Assembly (NCBI RefSeq): GCF_900107675.1
Contig: NZ_FNRI01000003.1
Location: 186,001-250,000 of the forward strand
Direction of reading: 5' to 3'
DNA length: 64,000 bases
DNA from: Alistipes timonensis JC136
GTDB taxonomy: Bacteria; Bacteroidota; Bacteroidia; Bacteroidales; Rikenellaceae
This document shows positions 27,271 through 35,205 of the stretch, piece by piece. A model generated the notes under the pieces. It was given only the letters and a program-made list of their open reading frames with translations. It made no database searches and was not told the DNA's origin. Position 1 is the first letter of the stretch. Every line of letters begins with the position of its first letter. Both the position numbers and the translations under genes were made by a program.

Positions 27271-28860
27271 ATGTTTCGTAGACTCGCGGCGGTAATCCTT
27301 TCGGCCCTCCTGCTCTCCCCGGGATGGCTCAGCATGACGGGGCTGACGCTCCTCGCGGGGTTCGTCCCGCTGCTGTGGGTGAGCGCGTCGTACGATGACT
27401 CGCGCCGCTCGTGGTGGAGGGTGTTCGGCTGGGCGGCGCTGACCTTCGTGCTGTGGAACGCGCTGACGATCTGGTGGATCTGGTATGCGACGCCCGTAGG
27501 ACCCCCGGCCGCCACGCTGGCCTCGACGACGATGAACATGATCGCCTTCATGCTCTTCCACACAGTCTCGAAAAAAGCCCCCAAAGCCCTTGCCTATACG
27601 ACCCTCGTCACGGCGTGGATCGCCACCGAATACTGGTACACCGTCGGGGATTTCTCGTGGCCGTGGCTCATCCTCGGCAACGGATTCTCGCACGAGGTAT
27701 GGGCCGTGCAGTGGTACGAATACACGGGCGTCTTCGGCGGTACGCTGTGGGTGCTGCTCTCGAATATCCTGATCTTCGAAGCCCTCCGGGCGCGCACCGT
27801 GCGGCAATGGACAGCCGCGGCGTGCGTCGTCGCGGTGCCAGTAGTCATCTCGCTGGCCATCTGGGGCAGTTGGGAACAGCCCGACGAGGGTACGGCCGAG
27901 GTGAGCATCGTCCAGCCCAACGTGGACTGTTACGACAAATTCCACGGCGACACGGAACGCCAGGAGGAGAATATTCTCGACCTGCTGAACGACGTACCCG
28001 CCGGGGCGCAGTTCATCCTGCTGCCCGAGACCTCCGTGCCGGGTTATTACCGCGAACCGGCCCTGAGCGACTTCTGGCCGGGGGCGGCCGACACTCCGGG
28101 CGCATTCTGGCAAACGCTGACCGACACGCTCCGCAGCCGCCATCCCGAAGCCCTGCTCATCGCCGGAACCAACACCACACGCCACTATCCGGCGGGAGCG
28201 CAGACCGAAACGGCCCGCGCGGAGCGCTTCGGAAACGGCTATTACGACGTATTCAACACGGCCGTGGGGCTCGACTCCGCAGGCCGCACACAGATCCACC
28301 ACAAGGGCCGGCTGGTGATCGGCGTCGAGAACACCCCGACATGGGTCTTCGACGTCATGCGGTTTCTCGTCATCGACCTCGGCGGCGTCGTGGGACAGAT
28401 CGGCCGGGGACAGCACGGCACGGTTTTCGGACACGGCGGCGTCATGGCCGGGCCCGCGATCTGCTACGAGGGGCTTTACGGCGATTTCTACGGCGATTTC
28501 GTACGCCGCGGCGCGCAGTTCATGGCCATCATCTCCAACGACGGATGGTGGCGCGACACGCCGGGCTACAAGCACCTGTTCACCATCTCGCGCCTGAGGG
28601 CCATCGAGCACCGCCGCGCCATCGCCCGCTCGGCCAATACGGGCCGCTCGGGATTCATCTCCGCCCGCGGCGACGTGGGGGAGACCCTCGGCTGGGAGGA
28701 GCGCGGCGTGATCTCCGCCCGGGTGCCCCTCAACTCGGAACTGACCATCTACACCCGCTACGGCGACTATCTGGCCCGCATCTCGGAATACGTACTGCTG
28801 CTGTGCGTGCTCTACTACGTCGCCTACCGGGTCAAACGCAAGAACCACCTCGTCAAATAA
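27271..28860 (+). CDS. lnt: Apolipoprotein N-acyltransferase
   Basis: A 529-residue inner-membrane enzyme that adds the third (amide-linked) acyl chain to the N-terminal cysteine of lipoproteins. Six or so N-terminal helices (about 5-200) precede a nitrilase-like periplasmic domain with the full catalytic triad: E253 (LLPETSVPG), K345 (HHKGRLVIG) and C398 (AICYEGLYGD). SNDGWW and the final membrane helix (about 500-520) are conserved. It has its own promoter and is followed 12 nt later by folC. Confidence 0.93.
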   Translation: MFRRLAAVILSALLLSPGWLSMTGLTLLAGFVPLLWVSASYDDSRRSWWRVFGWAALTFVLWNALTIWWIWYATPVGPPAATLASTTMNMIAFMLFHTVSKKAPKALAYTTLVTAWIATEYWYTVGDFSWPWLILGNGFSHEVWAVQWYEYTGVFGGTLWVLLSNILIFEALRARTVRQWTAAACVVAVPVVISLAIWGSWEQPDEGTAEVSIVQPNVDCYDKFHGDTERQEENILDLLNDVPAGAQFILLPETSVPGYYREPALSDFWPGAADTPGAFWQTLTDTLRSRHPEALLIAGTNTTRHYPAGAQTETARAERFGNGYYDVFNTAVGLDSAGRTQIHHKGRLVIGVENTPTWVFDVMRFLVIDLGGVVGQIGRGQHGTVFGHGGVMAGPAICYEGLYGDFYGDFVRRGAQFMAIISNDGWWRDTPGYKHLFTISRLRAIEHRRAIARSANTGRSGFISARGDVGETLGWEERGVISARVPLNSELTIYTRYGDYLARISEYVLLLCVLYYVAYRVKRKNHLVK

Positions 28861-28872
28861 ATTCCCGATGTC

Positions 28873-30162
28873 ATGAACTACACCCAAACCCTCGAATTCC
28901 TCTTTCAATCGTTGCCCGCTTTCGAAACCAACGGCGCAATGGCCTACAAACCGGGATTGGAGCGTATCACCGCATTCTGCCGCCACCTGGGCAACCCCCA
29001 GCGGAACTTTTTCACGATCCACGTGGCCGGCACCAACGGCAAAGGCTCCGTGGCCCACATCATCGCCTCGGTGCTGGAGCAGGCGGGATACCGCACGGGA
29101 CTCTTCACCTCGCCCCACCTGCAGGACTTCCGTGAACGCATCCGCGTCGACGGCGAAATGATCCCCAAGCAGAAAGTGGTGAATTTCGTGGACAAACACC
29201 ACGACAAGATGGTCGAACTGGAGTTGTCGTTCTTCGAAATGACCGCCGCGATGGCCTTCGACTACTTCGCGCAGAGCGATGTCGAGGTGGCCGTGATCGA
29301 GACGGGACTCGGGGGCCGGCTCGACGCCACGAATATCATCGTGCCGATCCTGAGCGTCATCACCAACATCGGACTCGAACACACGGGACTGCTGGGCGAC
29401 ACGCTCCAGAAGATCGCCGCGGAAAAGGCGGGGATCATCAAAAAGAGCATTCCGGTGATCGTCGGCGAAGCGGACATCCGCTACAACGAGGTCATCGAAC
29501 AGGCCGCCGCGGCCAACAAGTCGCACGTGATCTACGCCGAGCAGGAGTTTGTCTGCGAAGATCATCGCCCCGAGGGCAACCGCCAGTATTTCCACCTGCG
29601 CCGCACGCGCGACAACCGGGATTTCGACGTCCTGCTCGACCTGCAAGGCAGCTACCAGTGCCGCAATATCGTGACGGCTTCGGCGGCGATCGACTTCCTG
29701 CACGAGGAGACGCCGCTGACGATCTCCCGCCGCGCCTACCTCGAAGGAATGTGCTGCGCGGCGGCCAACACGGCGCTGCTGGGCCGCTGGCAGACGCTCG
29801 CGGAAGCCCCCCTCACGGTCTGCGACACGGGACACAACGCCCACGGCATCGCCTATGTGGCCGAACAGCTTAAGGCGACGCCCCACAAAGCGCTCTATTG
29901 CGTAATCGGGTTCGTACGCGACAAGGACCTGGCGCACATCCTGCCCCTGCTGCCGCACGACGCTCACTACATCTTCACCCAGGCGCATTCGGAGCGTTCA
30001 CTCCCGGCCGCGGAACTGACGGCGAAAGCCGCCATCTACGGCCTGCACGGCGAAGCGGTGGAGGAGGTGACGGCCGCCATAGCCCGCGCCCGGGAACTGG
30101 CGTCGGAGGGCGACATGATCTTCATCGGCGGCAGCACCTACGTCGTCGGCGAGGCGCTGTAA
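28873..30162 (+). CDS. folC: Folylpolyglutamate synthase/dihydrofolate synthase
   Basis: A 429-residue Mur-ligase-family enzyme that joins glutamate to dihydropteroate or tetrahydrofolate using ATP. GTNGKGSV (53-60) is the P-loop, TSPHLQDFRERI is the conserved folate/ATP region, ETGLGGRLDATN and TNIGLEHTGLLGDT are further family blocks, and the C-terminal domain starts near GRWQTL and includes CDTGHNAHG. It follows lnt by 12 nt and is probably co-transcribed with it. A bidirectional terminator follows. Confidence 0.95.
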   Translation: MNYTQTLEFLFQSLPAFETNGAMAYKPGLERITAFCRHLGNPQRNFFTIHVAGTNGKGSVAHIIASVLEQAGYRTGLFTSPHLQDFRERIRVDGEMIPKQKVVNFVDKHHDKMVELELSFFEMTAAMAFDYFAQSDVEVAVIETGLGGRLDATNIIVPILSVITNIGLEHTGLLGDTLQKIAAEKAGIIKKSIPVIVGEADIRYNEVIEQAAAANKSHVIYAEQEFVCEDHRPEGNRQYFHLRRTRDNRDFDVLLDLQGSYQCRNIVTASAAIDFLHEETPLTISRRAYLEGMCCAAANTALLGRWQTLAEAPLTVCDTGHNAHGIAYVAEQLKATPHKALYCVIGFVRDKDLAHILPLLPHDAHYIFTQAHSERSLPAAELTAKAAIYGLHGEAVEEVTAAIARARELASEGDMIFIGGSTYVVGEAL

Positions 30163-30182
30163 CGAAGCGCGGAACGAAATGA

Positions 30183-30214
30183 AAAAGTCCGGGGCGCGGC
30201 CGCTCCGGACTTTT
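30183..30214. terminator. Bidirectional terminator after folC
   Basis: AAAAGTCCGG and CCGGACTTTT pair over 10 bp around a GC-rich 12-nt loop, giving A and U tracts on the two sides. It lies between the convergent folC and DUF3467 genes. Confidence 0.8.
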
Positions 30215-30219
30215 CCTTT

Positions 30220-30525
30220 CTATGCCTGCCCCATCTTGGGCCCCGCTTCGGGCGTGGGCGGAGGGGTCGGGATCTCGATCTTGCCCACGTTGCTCTCGTA
30301 GCGCACGATGTTGTCCTGCAACGACCGCAGCAGGCGTTTGGCGTGCTCGGGCGTAAGGATGATGCGGCTTTTGACGCGCGCTTTCTGCACGCCGGGAAGG
30401 ACCGTAGCGAAGTCGATGATGAATTCCGAGGTAGAGTGCGATATGATCGCCAGGTTGGAATAATGGCCCTGGGCCACGGCGTCGTCCAGTTCAAGGTCGA
30501 TACCGAATTGTTTCATCTCTGCCAT
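30220..30525 (-). CDS. DUF3467 domain protein
   Basis: A 101-residue soluble protein: MAEMKQFGIDLELDDAVAQGHYSNLAIISHSTSEFIIDF, then LLPGVQKARVKSRIILTPEHAKRLLRSLQDNI, the full DUF3467 pattern widespread in Bacteroidetes. Function is not known. The C-terminal tail is proline-rich (TPPPTPEAGP). The frame is open up to 30579, but that extension contains the -7 box at 30543-30550, so the ATG at 30525 is preferred. Monocistronic. Confidence 0.85.
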   Translation of the reverse strand: MAEMKQFGIDLELDDAVAQGHYSNLAIISHSTSEFIIDFATVLPGVQKARVKSRIILTPEHAKRLLRSLQDNIVRYESNVGKIEIPTPPPTPEAGPKMGQA

Positions 30526-30542
30526 AGTGTGGAGTGTTTGTG

Positions 30543-30550
30543 CAAAAATA
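30543..30550 (-). promoter_or_regulatory. -7 box for the DUF3467 gene
   Basis: TATTTTTG on the minus strand, 17 nt upstream of the ATG at 30525. A TTG occurs 22 nt further up, at a slightly long spacing. Confidence 0.5.
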
Positions 30551-30679
30551 TTCACTTTCAGGGGAGAATATGCAAGCATGGAGCCAAAGTTTTCGATATT
30601 TTATCAACATATCGGCCTTTCGGAACAACCCGTTGCGCCCTTTTTTCGCCTTTTCATAGGCGGATTGACGGCTTTTTCG

Positions 30680-30687
30680 TATCTTTG
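30680..30687 (+). promoter_or_regulatory. -7 box for the LysE-family gene
   Basis: TATCTTTG, 28 nt before the ATG at 30716. No clear -33 element at the usual distance. Confidence 0.5.
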
Positions 30688-30715
30688 ACGTCTAAAAAAA
30701 CTGCAAACCGGAAAA

Positions 30716-31393
30716 ATGGCATTGGAAATCGTCGAAACCCTGTTCCGCGGCATCTGTGTAGGTGTAGCTGCTTCCATCACGGTAGGTCCCGTGGCGGTGC
30801 TCTGCATCCAGCGGACGCTGTCGAAAAGCCGCCGTTCGGGGATTGTCTCGGGCATCGGCGTCGCCTGCGCCGATACGTTCATGGCCATGGCCGCGCTGTT
30901 CTTCTACTCGATGCTCCAGACCCAGATCGAGCAGTACAACACGCTGCTGCGCGTGATCGGCGGCATCTTCGTCGTGATCGTCGGGGTCTTCATCTTCGCC
31001 CAGAACCCCGTGCCGCAGATTCGCCGCAACCGAGCCGGCAAAACATCGCTGTGGCAGGATTTCGTCTCGATCTTCGGACTCACGATCGCCAACTTCATCA
31101 TGGTGATCCCCTATATCCTCGCCTTCTTCGCCGTCTTCAAAATCTCGGGCGGCGACATGGCCGACCATACGTTCGGAGGCTTCATGCGTTCGCTGTTCGT
31201 CATCGCCGGATTCTTCGGCGGCGCCGTGGGATGGTGGACCCTGCTGGCCTTCGTCATCAACCTCTTCCGCCGCCGGTTCCGCCCGCGGCATATGCTCACG
31301 ATCAACCACGTCGCGGGCCTTATCATCGGCATATTAGGAGTTTACACCATATTATCGACCTTCTTTGATATATTCCCAAATGTCGGACACTAA
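30716..31393 (+). CDS. LysE-family amino-acid/metabolite exporter
   Basis: A 225-residue inner-membrane protein with about six helices. The N-terminus (IVETLFRGICVGVAASITVGPVAVLCIQRTLSKSRRSGIVSGIG) carries the glycine/proline-rich LysE/RhtB signature. Members export lysine, arginine, threonine or related small molecules; the substrate here is unknown. The last 14 nt overlap cmk, so translation of cmk is probably coupled. Confidence 0.85.
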   Translation: MALEIVETLFRGICVGVAASITVGPVAVLCIQRTLSKSRRSGIVSGIGVACADTFMAMAALFFYSMLQTQIEQYNTLLRVIGGIFVVIVGVFIFAQNPVPQIRRNRAGKTSLWQDFVSIFGLTIANFIMVIPYILAFFAVFKISGGDMADHTFGGFMRSLFVIAGFFGGAVGWWTLLAFVINLFRRRFRPRHMLTINHVAGLIIGILGVYTILSTFFDIFPNVGH

Positions 31394-32081
31394 GCATAAA
31401 ATCATCATTGCCGTCGACGGATTTTCGTCGTGCGGCAAGAGCACCTTCGCCAAGGCCATCGCAGCCCGCCTGGGCTACATCTTCATCGACACGGGCGCCA
31501 TGTACCGCGCCGTCACGCTCTACGCCCTCGAACACGGGGCGATCCGTTCGGGCATCGTCGACGAAGAGGCCGTCGTGAAGCAGCTCGACAAGATATCCAT
31601 CACGTTCCGCTTCAACCCCGAGCGCGGCGCCAGCGACATCTATGTCGACGGCGACCTGGCCGAGGGCAAGATCCGCACCATCGAGGTTTCGAACTGCGTG
31701 AGCCGCGTGAGCGCCATCCCCGAGGTGCGCAGCAAGCTGGTGGCCATGCAGCAGGAGATGGGACGCCGCCGCGGGGTGGTGATGGACGGCCGCGACATCG
31801 GCACGGTGGTCTTCCCCGACGCCGAGCTGAAGATCTTCATGACGGCGGACCCCGCCGTGCGTGCCTGCCGCCGCTACAAGGAGCTGACAGGAAAGGGTAT
31901 GACGGTGACGATGGAGGAGGTCGAACGCAACATCCGCGAGCGGGACAAGGCCGACATGAGCCGGGCAATCTCGCCGCTGCGCCAGGCCGACGATGCCGTC
32001 GTGCTCGACAACAGCCACATGACCGTCGACGAGCAGATGGCGTGGTTTATGAACGAGTTCCAATTAAAAATGAAAAATTAA
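31380..32081 (+). CDS. cmk: (d)CMP kinase
   Basis: A 233-residue cytidylate kinase that phosphorylates CMP/dCMP. GFSSCGKST (14-22) is the P-loop, FIDTGAMYRAVTL the nucleotide-binding loop, and GRDIGTVVFPDAELKIF and RDKADMSRAISPLRQADDA the CMP-site and lid regions. The start at 31380 overlaps the LysE gene by 14 nt. The last residues (QLKMKN, then stop) are encoded by an AT-rich dispersed repeat (32062-32092), so the natural C-terminus looks replaced or extended by that repeat. Confidence 0.93.
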   Translation: MSDTKHKIIIAVDGFSSCGKSTFAKAIAARLGYIFIDTGAMYRAVTLYALEHGAIRSGIVDEEAVVKQLDKISITFRFNPERGASDIYVDGDLAEGKIRTIEVSNCVSRVSAIPEVRSKLVAMQQEMGRRRGVVMDGRDIGTVVFPDAELKIFMTADPAVRACRRYKELTGKGMTVTMEEVERNIRERDKADMSRAISPLRQADDAVVLDNSHMTVDEQMAWFMNEFQLKMKN

Positions 32082-32092
32082 GAATTAAAAAT
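32062..32092 (+). repeat. AT-rich dispersed repeat, copy A
   Basis: A 31-nt element beginning AATTAAAAATGAAAAATT. It includes the last codons and stop of cmk. Positions 32063-32092 are identical over 30 nt to 47580-47609. An inverted relative lies at 32140-32170. Confidence 0.8.
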
Positions 32093-32108
32093 CCGACGGC
32101 ATAGGTCT

Positions 32109-32122
32109 CGGTTTGCAAACCG
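32109..32122. repeat. 14-nt perfect palindrome CGGTTTGCAAACCG
   Basis: This lies in the middle of the cmk-ispH gap, between oppositely oriented AT-rich repeats. It could be a protein-binding site or the core of a small fold-back element. It resembles a tRNA-Cys anticodon arm only superficially. Confidence 0.6.
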
Positions 32123-32139
32123 GAATCGGCTCACAACTA

Positions 32140-32170
32140 ATTTTTAATTTTTCATTCTCAATTTTTAATT
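32140..32170 (-). repeat. AT-rich dispersed repeat, copy B (inverted)
   Basis: On the minus strand it begins AATTAAAAATTGAGAATG, a rearranged relative of copies A and D using the same AATTAAAAAT and GAAAAATTAA words. Together with copy A it forms an imperfect inverted pair about 110 nt across, ending 8 nt before the ispH start codon. Confidence 0.65.
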
Positions 32171-32178
32171 ACGCAGTT

Positions 32179-33060
32179 ATGCGTATCGAGATCGACGATA
32201 AATCGGGCTTCTGCTTCGGCGTTGTCCGCGCAATCACGGAGGCCGAACGCGCCCTCGGGAGCGGCAGCACGGTCTATTCGCTCGGCGACATCGTCCACAA
32301 CCGCATCGAAGTCCAACGCCTCGAACAGTTGGGACTGCGGACCGTCACCCACGCCGACATGCCGCGCCTCGCGGGCTGCCGGCTCTTCATCCGCGCCCAC
32401 GGAGAGCCCCCTACGACATACGCCGCGGCCCGGGAACTGGGCATCGAGGTGATCGACGCCACCTGTCCGGTGGTCGCCCGCCTCCAACGGCGGGTGAAGG
32501 AGGCCCACGAGCGGATGCTTCCGACAGGCGGCCAGGTCGTGATCCTCGGCAAGCGGGGCCACGCCGAGGTGGTGGGGCTCACGGGGCAGGTTCCGGACCC
32601 GACGATCGTGGTCGAAAGGGCGGAGGACCTGTCGCTGATCGACTTTGCGCGTCCGGTCTACTTCCTTTCGCAGACCACGCAGAGCATCGCGCTGTTCGAG
32701 GAGCTGGGGGCCGAGATGCGCCGCCGGGCCGCCGATCCGGACCAGGTGTACATCGACGACACGATCTGCCGGCAGGTATCGAACCGCGAACAGCACCTCA
32801 CGGAGTTCTCGGGACGGTTCGATGCCGTGGTCTTCGTCTGCGGCCGCAAATCGTCGAACGGCAAAGTGCTCTCGGAGGTGTGCCGCAGGGCCAATCCTCG
32901 GACGCACGTCGTCGAGGAAGCGAGCGAAATCGAACCCGAATGGTTCGACGGCATCGCCTCGGTGGGCATCTGCGGCGCCACATCGACCCCCAAATGGCTG
33001 ATGCAGGAGGTTGCCGATGCTATCGGCAATCTCAATGAAAAATTAAAAATGAAAAATTAA
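32179..33060 (+). CDS. ispH: 4-hydroxy-3-methylbut-2-enyl diphosphate reductase
   Basis: A 293-residue [4Fe-4S] enzyme making IPP and DMAPP in the last step of the MEP pathway. The three cluster cysteines are visible in GFCFGVVRA, DATCPVV and DDTICRQVSN; HGEPP, SQTTQS and CGRKSSNGK are conserved active-site blocks. The frame is open from 32113, but that part is the AT repeat, so the ATG at 32179 is used. The final residues (EKLKMKN, stop) are again encoded by an AT-rich repeat copy, as in cmk. Confidence 0.95.
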   Translation: MRIEIDDKSGFCFGVVRAITEAERALGSGSTVYSLGDIVHNRIEVQRLEQLGLRTVTHADMPRLAGCRLFIRAHGEPPTTYAAARELGIEVIDATCPVVARLQRRVKEAHERMLPTGGQVVILGKRGHAEVVGLTGQVPDPTIVVERAEDLSLIDFARPVYFLSQTTQSIALFEELGAEMRRRAADPDQVYIDDTICRQVSNREQHLTEFSGRFDAVVFVCGRKSSNGKVLSEVCRRANPRTHVVEEASEIEPEWFDGIASVGICGATSTPKWLMQEVADAIGNLNEKLKMKN

Positions 33061-33065
33061 AAATT
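33041..33065 (+). repeat. AT-rich dispersed repeat, copy C
   Basis: AATTAAAAATGAAAAATTAA followed by AAATT. It contains the last codons and stop of ispH and fills most of the 11-nt gap before the next gene. Confidence 0.7.
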
Positions 33066-33071
33066 TCCGCT

Positions 33072-33542
33072 ATGAAATACTTCGTCCGTTCGTTAAAATA
33101 TTTTTGCGCCCTGTGCGTTCTCTGTATAGTCCTGATGGGGCTGATGCTGATGACCAGAACCTCGGCGCTGTCGCTCGACGACACGCTCTACGCCATGTTC
33201 CACACCGACCGCTACCTGATGCTGTTCACGGCGATCGTGGTGCTGGCGGCCCTCTATCCCCGATTCGGGTTCGTCGAACGCAAGGTAGAGGGCGACGTGG
33301 AGGAGAACCGCCAGCAGATCGTCAACGCATTCCGCTCGTCGGGATTTTCGCTCCGCAGCGAGGAGGACGGGGTGATGGTCTTCCGCGCCGACACCATCCT
33401 GCAGAAACTCATGCTGCTGGGTGAAGACGAAATAAAAGTTTCACAGTACGGACAGTGGATCGTGCTCGACGGCATCCGCCGCGGCGTCGCCCGGGTGCAG
33501 TACCGCCTCGATTCGTACATACACATGACGCGCAATGATTAG
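33072..33542 (+). CDS. Small membrane protein of unknown function
   Basis: A 156-residue protein with two N-terminal transmembrane helices (about 10-28 and 48-63) and a soluble C-terminal domain with alternating hydrophobic strands (FRSSGFSLRSEEDGVMVFRAD, KVSQYGQWIVLDGIRRGVARVQYRLDSY). I do not recognise a named family. It overlaps the downstream protease gene by 8 nt and so belongs to the same transcription unit as the S41 protease and sensor kinase. Confidence 0.75.
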   Translation: MKYFVRSLKYFCALCVLCIVLMGLMLMTRTSALSLDDTLYAMFHTDRYLMLFTAIVVLAALYPRFGFVERKVEGDVEENRQQIVNAFRSSGFSLRSEEDGVMVFRADTILQKLMLLGEDEIKVSQYGQWIVLDGIRRGVARVQYRLDSYIHMTRND

Positions 33543-35196
33543 AAAATACCGTTACCTGCTCATCGCGGCCGCGGCTGTCGCCGCCGCAGGCCTCATGACC
33601 TTCGCCGCCCGCAACGACTTCGGGCTGGGCCGCAACATGGAGATCACCGTCAACATGATGCGCGAACTGTCGCTCAACTACGTCGATCCGGTGGACCCCG
33701 ACAAGCTGATGGAAGGAGCCGCCGCGGGCATGGTCAACGACCTCGACCCCTACACGGAGTACATTCCCGAAGAGGGGATGCAGGATTTCGAACTGCTCAC
33801 CACGGGCAAGTACGGCGGCATCGGGTCGCTCATCCGCCAGAAGGACGACTATGTGCGCATCGCCCAGCCCTATGAGGGTTCGCCCGCCGACAAGGCCGGG
33901 CTGAAGATCGGCGACAAAATCCTCTCGATCGACGGCAAGGAGGCCAAAGGCTTCACCACCGAGCAGGTCTCCTCACGCCTCAAAGGCGAACCGGGAAGCA
34001 AGGTCAAAGTCACTGTCGAACACCTCGACGGCACGCAGCAGACCGCGACGATCCGCCGCGAGCGCATCGCCATTCCGGGCGTACCCTATGCCGGATGGGT
34101 CGCCGACGGCATCGGCTACATCCGCCACAGCGATTTTACCGAAGGGTGTTACGAGGAGCTGCGCGCGGCCATCGAAGATTTGCGCAGGGAGGGCGACCTG
34201 AAAGGGCTCGTGCTCGACTACCGCTCGAACGGCGGCGGCATCATGCAGGAAGCGATCAAAATTCTGGGGATGTTCGTCCCCAAGGGCACGGAGGTATTGA
34301 GCACCAAAGGGCGCTCGGAGGCCTCGAAACAGACGTTCCGCACCGATTCGGAGCCCATACTCCCCGACCTGCCGCTGGCCGTGCTCGTCAACGGCAATTC
34401 GGCTTCGGCGGCCGAGATCGTCGCCGGAGCCCTGCAGGACCTCGACCGCGCGGTGCTGATCGGCCAGCGCAGTTTCGGCAAGGGGCTCGTGCAGGCGACC
34501 CGCCCGCTGGGTTACAACACCATGCTGAAACTCACGACGGCCAAATACTACATCCCCTCGGGCCGCTGCATCCAGGCCATCGACTACTCCCACTCGCAGG
34601 AGGGTTCGGTGCGCGTGGTCCCCGACTCGCTCATCTCGGAGTTCTCGACCAGGGCGGGCCGCAAGGTCTATGACGGCGGCGGCGTGATGCCCGACATCCG
34701 CACCGATCCGGAGTATATCTCGCGCTTCGCCATGACGCTCTATGCGATGGGATTCATCGAGGATTTCGGCGACGAATACATGCGCCGCAACCCGGGCCAA
34801 AAGATTGACATACGCACCTTCTCGATCACGGACCGGGACTACGCCGATTTCGCGGAGTTCATGAAAGGGAAGAAAGTACCCTACGAATCGGATACCCGCC
34901 GGGCGCTCAAAGCGCTGAAGAAAGCCGCCGAGGACGACCGTTTCGCCGAACTGAAGAACAAGTTCGAACAGGTGGAGGCCGAGTTGAAGGACGACACGCA
35001 GACCAACCTCGAAACCTACCGCAAACAGGTCGTCGAGGCGATCAACAACGACATCGTGATGCGCTACGGCTATCAGGCCGGCGTGATCGAGCACTCGCTG
35101 CCCGGGGACAAGGAGGTGAAGCAGGCGATCGGGGTGCTGGAAAATCCCGAAGAGTACGCCCGCATCACCCGCGAGCAGGACACCCAGCGCAAATAG
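33535..35196 (+). CDS. S41 family C-terminal processing peptidase (CtpA/Prc-like)
   Basis: A 553-residue periplasmic serine protease with an N-terminal signal anchor (about 7-25), a PDZ domain (about 88-170, KYGGIGSLIRQKDDYVRI..GSPADKAGLKIGDKILSIDG) and a catalytic core containing S291 in GNSASAAEIVAGALQD and K316 in RSFGKGLVQ, spaced 25 residues apart as in Prc. It degrades or trims envelope proteins from their C-termini. The C-terminal region (about 430-553) is helical. It overlaps the upstream small membrane protein gene and is followed 9 nt later by a sensor kinase, hinting at an envelope-stress module. Confidence 0.93.
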   Translation: MIRKYRYLLIAAAAVAAAGLMTFAARNDFGLGRNMEITVNMMRELSLNYVDPVDPDKLMEGAAAGMVNDLDPYTEYIPEEGMQDFELLTTGKYGGIGSLIRQKDDYVRIAQPYEGSPADKAGLKIGDKILSIDGKEAKGFTTEQVSSRLKGEPGSKVKVTVEHLDGTQQTATIRRERIAIPGVPYAGWVADGIGYIRHSDFTEGCYEELRAAIEDLRREGDLKGLVLDYRSNGGGIMQEAIKILGMFVPKGTEVLSTKGRSEASKQTFRTDSEPILPDLPLAVLVNGNSASAAEIVAGALQDLDRAVLIGQRSFGKGLVQATRPLGYNTMLKLTTAKYYIPSGRCIQAIDYSHSQEGSVRVVPDSLISEFSTRAGRKVYDGGGVMPDIRTDPEYISRFAMTLYAMGFIEDFGDEYMRRNPGQKIDIRTFSITDRDYADFAEFMKGKKVPYESDTRRALKALKKAAEDDRFAELKNKFEQVEAELKDDTQTNLETYRKQVVEAINNDIVMRYGYQAGVIEHSLPGDKEVKQAIGVLENPEEYARITREQDTQRK

Positions 35197-35205
35197 CCCC
35201 GCGCC

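Noticed and set aside
27172..29988. 938-codon open frame on the minus strand across lnt and folC
   Set aside because: It spans two well-supported genes on the other strand, and its composition is that of an antisense shadow.
32101..32135. tRNA-Cys-like GGTTTGCAAACC segment
   Set aside because: The anticodon-like loop does not sit on a proper 5-bp stem, and no D arm, T arm or acceptor stem surrounds it.
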